Below, one piece after another: positions 35,875 through 47,496 of a stretch of 64,000 nucleotides of DNA (positions are counted from its first letter, which is position 1; each line of letters opens with the position of its first letter). The notes below the pieces were generated by a model. The model had not been told where the DNA came from. It worked only from the letters and a program-made list of their open reading frames with translations, and did no database searches. A program made the translations under genes and the position numbers. Origin of the DNA: Marchantia polymorpha subsp. ruderalis (taxonomy: Eukaryota > Streptophyta > Marchantiopsida > Marchantiales > Marchantiaceae); contig AP031354.1 in assembly GCA_037833965.1 (NCBI GenBank), forward strand, positions 17,028,001 to 17,092,000, written 5' to 3'.

Positions 35875-37165
35875 CATGAACACATGAATCAATGAACGTG
35901 GCCTTTTTCGCACACCTGTGAGTTCGGAACCCAATGACAGGCACATGATAAAATCATGACAGAGAGCAGAGCACTGTTAATCATATTTAGTTATTTATTT
36001 ATTTATATATATAACGAGTTTGACAACAAAGAACGACGGGGGTTGCTTTCACCTTCACGAAACCCTAAGTGGCCACAAGATTTGTAACGGTCTTTGTGAC
36101 CCCTCCCCATCTCAACTAGCTCTAAGTTTGGTTCGGGGGTCTCGAGGAGCGAGCTGAGAGGGGATAGCGGGCCGTGGGGGCCATGCCAGGGGCAAAGACC
36201 GATCGCCTTCATGCTCAAGGGATCGTCGAGGGCTGAAGACTGGAATCTGCAAGGGGAACGGTAGGTCTGATCAGGTTCACCCATATTCTATCCTACGGTC
36301 ACGCTGAGAGGACGGATGGACTTCATCTGGAATCGAGACCTGGTCGATACGGACGCCATGCACCCCCGAACGCCAAGACCAACATGCAAAGCTCAACCTG
36401 GAGGCCAATGGTCAGGAAGTGCGTCCCATGGCGCCACTAAAGCGAGGAAAAAACTACAGGCAACATTGTCGCATGGTTCCACGCCAGCACGTACGACGCG
36501 TGTTGCTGCTTGACGTTCTGGGTCAGACATTGGCTCCCTGCTGTAAAAATGGGTTAGATCATAGAAGAGTATGGAAAGTGGAAAAGCGTTGCTGCTGTTT
36601 GGGAGGGAGGAGGAGAAGGAGGATGGAGTCTACGCTCGTGCAGATGAGCGAGCGAGCGCGCAGACTTAGAGTAAAAGCCTAGTTGCATTATGAGGAGTGA
36701 AACCCACCTTCCTCTTCTTCTTCTTCTTCTTCGTCATGTCATGCACATAGTTCTGAGAGTCCTGCAAAAGCCGAGCGAGCAAATCCTGGCGGGACTCCTT
36801 TTCGAATGGAATCTGACTCGTATGGCAATCAAACTTTGACATTTTGCAAACCAAATCGTATATACGATTCGAATCAGTGCGTCTACGATCAAGAAAGCGG
36901 TCTACGCAACGATATTATTGGAATGTTTGGCGACAGAGATAATTCTTGTTTCTTGGGGTAAATCAGACCCCAAGAAGATATTTCTGCAGCTCCTCCCTTA
37001 TCTTGGATACCCCTTCCCGCATACCCGTCGTCAAAGATTCATGTATCCCAACCTTTCCCGTCGAAATTCATCCACCCTCGTGTAACAAATAAGTTACCCG
37101 CTATGAAGGTACGGGTACGGGCTCATAGTCGGTTGATATTTCTGCGATTTGAAAATACTTTCTCT
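35875..37165. other. No firm gene; GC-rich patch and a CTT microsatellite
   Basis: A patch at about 36030-36520 is GC-rich inside AT-rich surroundings and open on both strands, but without recognisable domains. A TTC/CTT repeat lies at about 36709-36733. The patch may be an inserted repeat; no ends or target duplications were found. Confidence 0.35.
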
Positions 37166-37170
37166 TCCAA

Positions 37171-37710
37171 TCATAAAGAGTTGATATCTATTTTTGAGCT
37201 GCCGGTAACACGATCTCCACATTCAGGGTACAGCTTGTGCTCCAAAACGTAGTGAATTGGATGACATCTACTCACCAGAGGGTGAAGATCGGAAGCACCC
37301 TCAGATATTCTTGAAGGTAAGAAGACAGTAATAAATCTCGAAGCTCTGTCTCGTCTATTCAGGAAGATTTCCACTTCTGCAAACAGGATATCCTCTGATC
37401 TTACGTCACCGTGGTCCCATGGCTCCGAGATCATGAGTCACTTGTCGATATGAAGATAAAGCAGAGCTACGAACTGTGACACTCCTTCCAAATTTGCTTT
37501 TTTGGCGTACTTGCCGTTTCACTTTGGACCATCCCATTTGTCCTTCATGAGCACACAAATGTAGTGAGTCTTCGTTTCCACTGCGGTGAGTCGAGTTCGG
37601 ATGCTCACCATGGACGGGCCTGGACTCTGAGCGGAAGTCTACCGCAGTTCAATCACCGATCCCAAGAGCGTTCTGATTTCTTCAAGCTCTTCTTTTTTAC
37701 GTTAGACATG
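37171..37710 (-). pseudogene. Unrecognised degraded coding segment, minus strand
   Basis: An 87-codon open stretch (37434-37171) begins MISEPWDHGDVRSEDILFAE. It is preceded, across in-frame stops, by coding-like sequence (MKDKWDGPK, then NGKYAKKANLEGVSQFVALL) up to about 37560 and a short start (MSNVKKKSLKK) near 37710. The alternation of good coding sequence with stops suggests an old gene copy. There is no second copy in the window and the family is not known to me. Confidence 0.3.
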
Positions 37711-38138
37711 ACGACTGAATACTTCTGCGTCCGATTTGCCAATTGGTGTCAATATAGTCTAATACAGTCTACGAGGATCATCATTTGTTTTCGTACCTGA
37801 ACATCGTCTAGATAAGTCGAGTTTTCGCGCACCATGTATATGCCAAATAGTCATTTGCAAAAGGAAGTGGGAATAAATCGAGTCGAGGTTTGGACAATTG
37901 GACGAATTTGATTTCCTTTCCGAATTCTCTCGTGGGAAGGGACGACCAGGCCGGGAACCTTGGACCTGGGATGGTACAATAAGGTTAATTAAGTGCAGAC
38001 AAGATCATTCGTCACAAGCAGGCAGGCAGGCAGGCAACCGTGCACCATGTCAACTCTCGAGATGCTGCAGTGGAGAGTCCGTGGGAGTATAATCATCAGA
38101 AGCTGCTTCGGGCATCGACTTGACAGAAGAATGATGAA

Positions 38139-41022
38139 ACGAGCCTCGTGGAGGGCCCCGAGGGGACCCGCAAACGCTCGAAGGAGGGTTCAAAATCGCA
38201 ACTCATGCAATGTGCCGAATCAATCAATGTTAGTTTGCAAGGATGATGTGACGCAATCCGGTCTCATCGTTCCTCTGCAGCTACTGCGCTTCCCGCAACT
38301 CTTCTCCGTCCTCCCTTTTCCATGTATGCTTCCCTGACACGTCTGCGGAAAGTCCTCCGACTTCAGGTCAAAAGCTTGCGGCTAGGGTTCGCTGACAGAC
38401 CTTTCGCTGATCGAGCACCTGCCGCAAATGCGCAACTCCTCCTCGCACACACACCGCACCGACCACGACATGAATTCAATTCCTCGCCTTCTGAATAGAA
38501 TTAAATCGGTCGAAGGGTCGGGGACGCAGTTACGGACGTCCGGCAGCTTTGCCGAAACCGCGAGCGGAGCAACTTTCCGGCTCCCGGAAAGTTGTTTGTT
38601 GCTCTCGTGCGGCAGTCGCGGAAGCCTGAAGGCCCACGACTTGGCCGGCGGATCGAGAAAGTGTACAGGAATAGAACGTCGGAGGGGCGGCCGTGAAGGG
38701 CAGCGCCAGAAAAGGCGTTCTGCCACGGGACAAACTTATACTTTAAACTAAAGCAAAAGAAGCCTGCTGCCATTAAATCGACATTTATGAAAAGAAGCTA
38801 GCGAACGAAATTTCCTTGGAGCGTTATTGAGGACGAGGGAGGAGTAGCAGGATAGTCGGCGTAGTATCAAATCCTGGGGAAACTTGTGTCTTTCCTGTTG
38901 AGCTAGCGAGCGAAGGATTAAGTGGCGCTTACCAAGTTCTACGCAGATCACTATCTCTATTATGTGACTCGACGCATATTCCAGTAATTTGTAAATCTAA
39001 TTCAGTAGAAATTTCCGAAGAGCAGAGGAAATAATACTTTCGATGACGTTCGGGTACATACAACGAAATGAATAACTTTTTTAAGTCATTGTTTTGTATT
39101 TATCTCTCTCTCTCATGCCTGACATGTATTTCAAAATTTATATTCACAATGATAAACATTTCTAAATATATTCTCAATAACCTAATGCCTGTAAAAAAAC
39201 TACATACACTAAATATCCAAAATTATTTATTGAAATATCGAATATATTTTAGCCAAAAAATTTATATATATATATAATATAAATGAATACTGATTATTAA
39301 TCATAGTTGAGCTAACTAGATATTGATTGTAAATCAGTTGATCAATTCCTGAATTAAATCCTATGATATCTTAACTAGTTTATAATAATTAACATGTATC
39401 ACAAGATTTTCCAATCTATATATATTTACCCTCGATGTCTCATAACTCGATCATGCTTCTATACGTGAAGTCAACAAAGTGCATGAAAGAAAGAAGAACG
39501 TGGAACCATTCAGAAGCAAACAAGTGATAATTCATACCAAACACTGAAGAAAATGACTGAAAAACCCAATCTACTTTAACGTTGTTCTAAAAGAGTCAGT
39601 CACCTTTTAAGACTATGGAATTTTCATAGTCTAAGTTCTTGTCTATGTCATATGATTAGTAGGCGTAAAAGTCATCTTTCATTATCTAATCTTAAGATAT
39701 TCACAAAAGATAACTCGCATCTTATCTAAACCATCAATGCTTTATCTATCAGAAAACACCAAGGTTTGACATTTGCTTTTTTGTATCATGCACATCATAT
39801 ATTCTCATTCAATGATAAAGTGATCAATCTAAGATTTACCTTAACTTGATACATCTTTTCTACATTCGTTACAAACCGAGATGCAATTTCATGATTACTA
39901 AAAGATTGCTACAAGTTTCTTTGCATTTTGTCAGACTTCTCAAAAGAATTGGAACATATAAATATTTGGATTAAATTTTTCAATTTCATATTTCGTTCAA
40001 CTCGAACTCATTTTGTGGGAATCTTTTCTACATCATGTTTGTATCTATGATCGATCATCAAATTGAAAAAAGTACTTGTCGTGTCGTGCAAAATAAAGAG
40101 TTTTCTTTCTTTTTCAACCCACATCAAGATAAGATATATTGTAGTAAGATAAGATAGTAACCCATCATGAGAGAGACAAACATGTGTCGAAACCGCTCAC
40201 AACTTCTCCAAACCATTAAATTACTTGAAAGATTCTATTATGTCTTTGCTTATTTATGCATCTTGTACATGCCAGAATGATCGCATAATTTGGTATTTAA
40301 ATTCTTTACATTCCACATTTTTTCGATGAACATATCTGTTTCCTATTCTTGACAATCGCTAGTTTTTTATTTGTCTGATGCATCCTTCGTTAAATTAGCG
40401 TCACAAATGTGTTCATAGTTTCATTAAGTATTGATAGTTCTTGCATGTCCATCACTATAGCCAAACTATATGAAGTGAGATAAAAGATAATTGATATTCT
40501 CTGTGGATGTAATGATTTGAAAACTATTGGCAAACGACATCAAGGCTAAAAAATCCATGTCCATTTTTTTGTTTATTCACTCTGATTTTTTCAATAAAGA
40601 CATGTTCAGAGCTTTGACTTGGTATTTTGTTTTCTGCATGTGTTTGAATATGATAAGTTAGTTTTATATCGAACAACCCAAAATTAGTTTCCAAGGTTTA
40701 GTTTATCCTTAGTGCCTTCTGGGCCTCCAAAAAATTATGGTACATTGAGTGACTCAATCAAACATGACAACTGTAGCTAAAAAAAATATTAAGCAAAACT
40801 ACATTAAAATGCAAACAAGTTTCTTTATTTTCAGATCTTAATCATAATTGAAGAACTAAATACCCATCATCTAACCGGAAAACTATACCGGTAGCTAGCT
40901 ATTGCATGTTGCAGTAGTAACGTGCTGCTCAGCTATCTTTATAAAAAAATCCCTATGTGATGGCTTAACAACCCTGTAAAAGATCAAATAATTTCAAAGG
41001 AATGCCACGCATTCTATCTGAA
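38139..41022. repeat. Segmental duplication gamma, copy 2
   Basis: Partner of 32163-35062. It enters at GCCTCGTGGAGGGCCCCGAG after unique sequence containing a CAGG repeat (38020-38036). On the right it continues without a break into sequence that gamma copy 1 lacks (delta), whereas copy 1 changes at 35062. Confidence 0.9.
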
Positions 41023-42690
41023 GAAGTTCATATACCATTTTTAACCTAAACCCTATATTGTGAAGTTCTAGTCTAATTTCTGACAAATAACCAAAGGTAA
41101 ACAATAACATGCCCCCCTCTAACCTACAAAACTCACAAAAGGAATTTAGGAGCTCAAGCAAAATGATGTTTGTGACAACTATACATTTAACCGTCTTTGT
41201 GGTGCCGTAAAAACTGGATGTTTTGTTTAGCACAAAGGATGCTTCGGCTCTTCTACTACGATGTTTTTATATTTAGTAACATAGAAGTATCAAATTTACA
41301 TTTTGTGGCAAAATGTTAGTAAACATAGCTTCATACTTCGCGTTCCAAAATTATGAAGAGTAAGTTCAATTCCTCATCGCTCATCAACGTTGTATGATTC
41401 TAACGACTTGCAATGAGTACCCATTGCCTACCTTTTGATATGCGTGACACCTTTTTTAAAATTCACCCATTCTAGCAATAAAAAATTTCAAAAAAAATAT
41501 CCATAGTCTGTAAGAACTTCTTCCTAAAGTTTCTACACTGAACACGGTTTGATATAAAAATAGATATGAAGTAAAAGATGTTATGAGTTTATTTAATATG
41601 ATAGAAACAATATTTTTTTTGTAAAGGATTAAAATAGAAGATAATTTAAACACATTACTTTCTTCTATTTTCAAGATAATATGATTATTCATTTCTGGCC
41701 TCAGACGTTTTTGTATATAATAGAAACAAACAAATTTAGTAATCTGAAAAACGTGAATCAAATATGACTTATAATCAAATGTTCATTCTCTTCATTTCGG
41801 AAGTGATCTGCTTGAGAAGGGAGACGTTTGCAGATGGGAGAAGGGGATTTATGTGCGTAGATATTTAAGTGTTAGTCACCTTTTCCATGACATTCCCTCT
41901 TCTCTAGTGTTAAATATTGGAACCAATAAAGTCTTACTGACAACCGAAAGAGGTTTAAATACTTTTCTTCAGTCAAGCCTGGTGAATCGATCAATATTTA
42001 AGTACTTAACAACGCGCAGAAAATTGAGGCTATAAATCCACGAAATGAAGTAGGTTATCTTCAAAGGCAGATACATGATGATTCATGCAAACATCTTAAA
42101 ACACTCATGCAATTTACATGTAACGTACCTTTGGGAATCGAAACCTGAACCCCCGCCCCGTTATATCTGCCATTATAAGGGGTTTTCGATCGAAGGTTTT
42201 AAACATTTCTCTGCAATGCTATTTAAAGCCCTCCATGTTCTGTCACTGGCAAACATCTTGTTTAATTGGAAGCTTTGACTACACATTGGTAGACCAAAAG
42301 CAAATGTTTATGGAGAGCCATCTTTGTAGTGAAACATCTCGCAGACTGCATGGCAATTGCCTGGCACATGCACCTAGTGCGAATTCCCAAACTTTTTCGG
42401 TCAATGCATGTTTACAGCAAACTGAAGCACGGAAGCACTGAAAAGGACCTCTTCATTCTTCTGGTGGAGACTGGATATCAACGGAAACTTATTTCGAGAT
42501 TTTATGTCTCTTCTCACACAGGACAAGTCTAGGACGAAACCAGCTCACGAAATCTCCTATTTTTTCTCTATCTTTCGAATCCCCCTTCGCATGATCCCGA
42601 CGTCATCCAGAGAGCCCTTACAATCTTCAAAGGACTCAAAATCCTAAACAGAAACAGAATGGAAGGTGAAAGACGGAGTTACCTGCAGCA
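40525..42690. repeat. Segmental duplication delta, copy 1
   Basis: Partner of 57578-59345, same orientation; its first 500 bp belong to gamma as well. It holds 397 bp (41953-42349) that delta copy 2 lacks. Short frames such as 42329-42532 stay open in both copies but are too short and featureless to call. Confidence 0.88.
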
Positions 42691-42699
42691 AGAAACGAA

Positions 42700-45400
42700 G
42701 AAATTCTCCTTACATGAATAATCTACACTCCTTGACACAGTTTCCAAGAGTTTCAGATGCCCAATGTTGAGAAGACGTCCGGCAGGATGCGGAATCAAAT
42801 GAGTAACCAGCTACCCTCGCCTACATAAATATATTTGCTATAATTGAAGGTATGTGAATCAATATTTTACTGCCATTGACTTTGAGTGCTCAAGAGTCGA
42901 AGAAATTTATATGAATTATTCATGCGATTTGACAGAAGTCATCGATACGAAGTTCCTAATAATCTGGGACAATTGTAGCAATACTAGCAAACAAAGAAAT
43001 TCTACTCCGTTCAATCATGAATAACAAGAATAACAACAAATCTTCAAGTTTTCAGTTACTTCTCCATTTTCTCGAGTGAACATTCATACTCTTTCATACA
43101 TGTATAAAACTGGATCATCCGGATGTGTGTCGACTTTTGGATCTTTGAAATTTCCATACCACTAAATAAAACATTATTTTTTATTTTAAGAAGTACGATC
43201 TTTCAGTTACATTCACGTGGAGTTCATTTCCACAAAATCATCCTTTTTGTGTCCCGTATGATGATAGTAAAAGACAACCTAGGTTCTTAGAGTATACACA
43301 ACCTTTAGATTCGTCTACATATACTTGTTATAGAATGTTCACCTATATATTATCCAATTTTTCTCTCTTTTGCTCCTGCATTTCAACACAAGTACATCAC
43401 TCCTGAGGTATGATACCATTTCTTCACATAGTCACCCATTGCAATCGCATCTATTTTGACTTCAACCATCAAGCAAGGCAAGAAGTGAGGCTATCTTTAA
43501 TAATATTCTTTCAAGAGTATAGGGAAGCATCTTAGATTCAAACCCCGTTGCAAAAGAACATAAGGCATTTGATACAGATCATAAACCGAACAAAAGGTTT
43601 GTTAAAAATCTTGATTTGTTAGGAAGTATGAAAGTTGAACTTTATAACGAAAAAAGCTTGAGTCTGTAATGCATGGTGCGTGGAATCGAGATGGGTGGCA
43701 CATTGCATCCAACAGTCAGTCAATTAAATGGTGGGATCTATGTAAAGGTACAAAGTGGACCGAACTTTGATCATGTGAGATGGTCCACACTCTTTTCTTC
43801 TTATGCCTAGTGGACCTACTCAAACGCTTTCGATTGGGAAGTTTGTGAACATATTCCAGAGGTAATGTGATCTCTGAAATAGCAACATCTTTTTCTTACC
43901 AGCACCAGCCTCAGTGGTGACCAAGTGTAAGTGGATCCATTATACTGTTAAGTGTGGTAGTGAGTAGTTCAAATATTTTATATGCAAGAACGAAAAATCA
44001 TAAACATCAGAAATCGGAATGAACGGAGGTGAAACAGTAAATTTAAATGAATTCACCACTCGTGAAAGCAAGAGATGGCTGAAGATCTGTTCCAGTGTCA
44101 ATGACAGTCAGCCGTGTAAAGTTATCACCCAAAAAGCTGCTTGGCCCCTAGACTGCAACATACAAGATCAATAGGCTCTAGGAGTGCGTTTCCCAAAAAG
44201 ATCTTGCCGTTCTCGCCGCTTCTCTCTCCTCCTTGTGCATGAGAGCAGAGTCGGACGGAGAGAGAGCGAAAACAGTTTGCAACTTTGCATTGGATCTGGA
44301 CTTGTTGTAGGTGGACCCAGAAGCAGTCAGTGCAGCTTAACTTCTTTACTAACCTCCGGAAAAGAATAATTTGATGTCTTAAAAATATCCAGCCTTATTC
44401 GGATGAGAAAAGCCAAAGTGAATTTTGGTTGTCTTTACAGCAACTGCTTGTGATCTGAGCTTCATATAACCGTGAATGCATACAGATCAATAAAATCAAA
44501 CGTTCAGTGTAAACTCAGTAGATGCCAAATCAAACGTCTGACTTTTGGAACTCGAATGTCATAACCTAAAAGTTGTATCAGAGTGGTGTTGTCTGCTAGC
44601 CTTTCAAACCAGACGCGTACCTTGCAAATCTTCGACGCCAAGCATAATATTCCTTTCGCAAGGCACTGGAAAAAGCATAAAAATTATTGTGAGTGGCCGT
44701 TAACCCAAAATCTGGTCAAACAAAGCTCAGAAAGTAGGAAACTTCATCGTGATGAATTTACGCAAGCGAGTTGGACTCCGGAAGCTCGACGAATAAAACA
44801 ATTCAAGCTCGTAGAAATACGAGCTTGAATTGACTTATTCGCATTAGCCCGCACCAATCGAGCGGTTCGTGCTTTCCTTTCTTCATGTGGTGCTCGCATA
44901 GAGAAAGAAAATCATGTTCCACGTAAGGACGATATATCTTTTCGGATCCACCTGCCTCTGGAAGAAGAGAAAAAGTTTCTCTGCCTAGATTTGCGCGACA
45001 TCCAACGATTGAGTCAAATAATCGTCTGAAATTAGAGGACCAATAACGTTAGCCATGAGGGTTTCATGTCGTTTGAGAAGCCCTCACTTTTCATATGAAA
45101 GGAGGCTTTGCCTTGGCCATGAGCTTGTTGATGCTGTAGATCTGGTGGTGGACCAAGGAATCTACTCAAGCATCACTCCGAGTCTTTGATCATGGCACAA
45201 GATGATAATGGGCTCCCGAAATCTGAATTTCTACAGAGGCGCACATACTATTGATCATTCCATCCAGATTTGTGTATCCAGTACCGGTAATCTAGATCTC
45301 GTTCATGCAGTTGTTAGGTAGACTCGGAAAAATCTTTCAGCAGGGCCATACAACATTCTCCCACGAAGATTATCTGCAAAAGTAAGTTAAGGCGATGAAC
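42700..45400. other. AT-rich stretch without recognisable genes
   Basis: No open frame above 81 codons, no tRNA-like cloverleaf and no long repeat noticed. The only structured item is the hairpin at 44790-44841. Confidence 0.5.
44790..44841. repeat. Fold-back hairpin, 15-bp perfect stem plus 7-bp outer stem, GAAA loop
   Basis: CAATTCAAGCTCGTA (44799-44813) and TACGAGCTTGAATTG (44818-44832) are exact reverse complements around GAAA. After a 2-by-2 mismatch, CGAATAA (44790-44796) pairs with TTATTCG (44835-44841). There is no T-run after it, and it is not an RNA family I recognise. Confidence 0.9.
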
Positions 45401-47490
45401 GGGTAACGACCAAAAGACGATGGGGTTGCAAAAAGACAATGGGGTTTCTAGGTCGTTCGATCGATCCGAGGATCGAGAATCAAATGCCTGCCAGTTCTTG
45501 CAAACAGACTAAAATCTTCAGCCTTATTTGCCAGAGGTTGGCCTTTGGCTACGCGCGTAATTCCGGAAGGAGCACGCCGCGACAAATAACCTCCAAACGG
45601 ATCGGATCCATCGCAGAATTGACAGTAAAATGGATATAGAACGGAGGCACCGGACTGTACAGGCGAGGGCGAGGCAGGACTACGCTTGCGGTGGACGAGA
45701 AGGACAGGCACAAATCAGTTTTCCGAAATTATTAGGCCTGTCCCCTGAATTACGTGGCGTTTAGACGGAGAAGGAGCCGGGACGGCCCTTCCCTGCTCCT
45801 GCAGCGGACCAGCAGGAGGAGGAGGTGATTTGGATGCGAAGTCCCATCGCTCATGGATCGAACTGCCAAGACCCCTTCCCCTCTGCGTGCCCGGAACCAT
45901 GCACCCTCGCAGGTAAACTCGCAACTGCGAAATTGCGGAAATGCGCAAATGCGGAAATTCCCACATCGACAAAAACGTGGGAATGATTCCCACCTTCCAC
46001 CTCCGCCTCTCGCTCGCTCCGCGTCACATCCCAACAGTAGGTTCTACGACGAGCCGGGGCCCTGGACTCCACGATGATCGAAAGAGACCGCGCAAAAAGG
46101 TTCTTCTTACAATGATCATTTTCTAAACCGCCTGCCGCGCTCCTCCTGCTAAATTCGAAGCTTCCACGAACATCGGCCATCACTTCCGAACTGCACTCGG
46201 CTCACCGGTGCGGTCGCCCGTATCGTACTCCTCCAGGCTTTCCTCCGATAACCGGAACCCCCGATATCCACCGCCCGCCAAGAGCTCCCACTTTCGTGCT
46301 CCGATGTCCTGTCAGAGCCCGTCGGCCTCGCCGTCTATCCGGGCGCTCCCGTGTCCGCCTCCAGATGTAGCCGCGGTTAGAGGCGTAGCGGCGGAGCTTT
46401 CGTCCGCTTCTCGACCTCCCGAGCAGCGTAGTCAAACGGCCCTGGACTCCACGATGATCGAAAGAGACCGCGCAAAGGTTCTTCTAAGTTGTCGACTCTG
46501 CTCGAGTTGCGCCTTTGCTTCCTTTCGACGTATATTTTCACACTTTCAACTGCAACTACAATTAGACTACTTCTACGTATCAATTTTGGTACGAAACACT
46601 TCTTCATAGTTTCTGTAGTTTATCTGGACACAAACCTTATCGCCCGCATAACCATCTTGACTGTACTCTTTTTTGCAATTATAGACTGCCAGATTGATTG
46701 GGAAGAGAGAACTTTAGGGACCAAGCGAGAAATTAGTGTGGATACATCGAATAGTGCCGGCTTGATTTTTTAACTGACTCTAAAACATATTAGCGCGCAC
46801 AAAAAACGAGGAATTAAGCGATTATTGTGGAGAGCTGCAGCGACGAATAATGACAATTAACTCAGATGTGAACTAATTCGAGTTCAATAATGATCACCAA
46901 TCAAATATATAATAATTCATCTTTGATCCATGAAATATCAGATTTTTTACAAGTTATGACATACAGCTGCGTTGATTCTCCAAGACCTACTGCAAACTAA
47001 TTGTGCGTTTCGAATTCTTGTGATCATATAGTCTGATACCCTAACCCTCAATCATCGCCGCTTTTTAAATACTCTTAATCTGAAGAATGGAATTTACGCA
47101 TACACTAATTAGGCTACCTTGTTTAACTTACCACGCTGGGGTTAATGTCTAACCTTTGTGTAGCGTTTTCTTCCAACTTTGTAAACTAAACCCTAAACCC
47201 CGAACCTGTGTAGGGATGCAGTCAAGGCCTCTCTGAAATCTGAAAACATGTCGTTGCTACTTTTTTTCCGATTACGCTCGGATCACGTCTCGAAATTGTC
47301 AGTGAAGTAGACATCAGATTATTCATGTGCTCCACGTGCGGACATTTTGCGGAGCTTGGCGCAGAGCAGTACGGGACGTCTGTGTGATAGAGATTCGTGA
47401 GAAGGGTTCAGTTTTCTTGTCACATGGTTTGTCTAGATGTGCGCGAGCAATTTTGCCCTGAAGATTAAATGCTTGCCTGCTGTTTAGGGG
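45400..47490. other. GC-rich stretch ahead of RH1 copy B; possible small exons only
   Basis: A short plus-strand exon is possible at 45853-45912 (MDRTAKTPSPLRARNHAPSQ followed by GTAAAC), but no continuation can be identified. The region 45700-46500 is open in many frames because of its composition. 46620-47490 is mostly AT-rich and without a gene. It probably includes the promoter of the RH1 gene that starts at 47497. Confidence 0.3.
46060..46487. repeat. Direct repeats of about 48 bp flanking a 330-bp segment
   Basis: GCCCTGGACTCCACGATGAT, then CGAAAGAGACCGCGCAAA and GGTTCTTCT, occur at about 46060-46109 and again at 46439-46487; the first copy has two extra A. The arrangement fits a local tandem duplication, or an insertion with an unusually long target duplication. 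Confidence 0.85.
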
Positions 47491-47496
47491 GCAACG

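Noticed and set aside
36010-36520. GC-rich patch that could be a retroelement terminal repeat
   Set aside because: No matching second end, target duplication or coding parts found; left unassigned. No retrovirus-like element was recognised anywhere in the window.
47185-47205. AAACCCTAAACCCC, telomere-like
   Set aside because: Only about two units, no array; common by chance.
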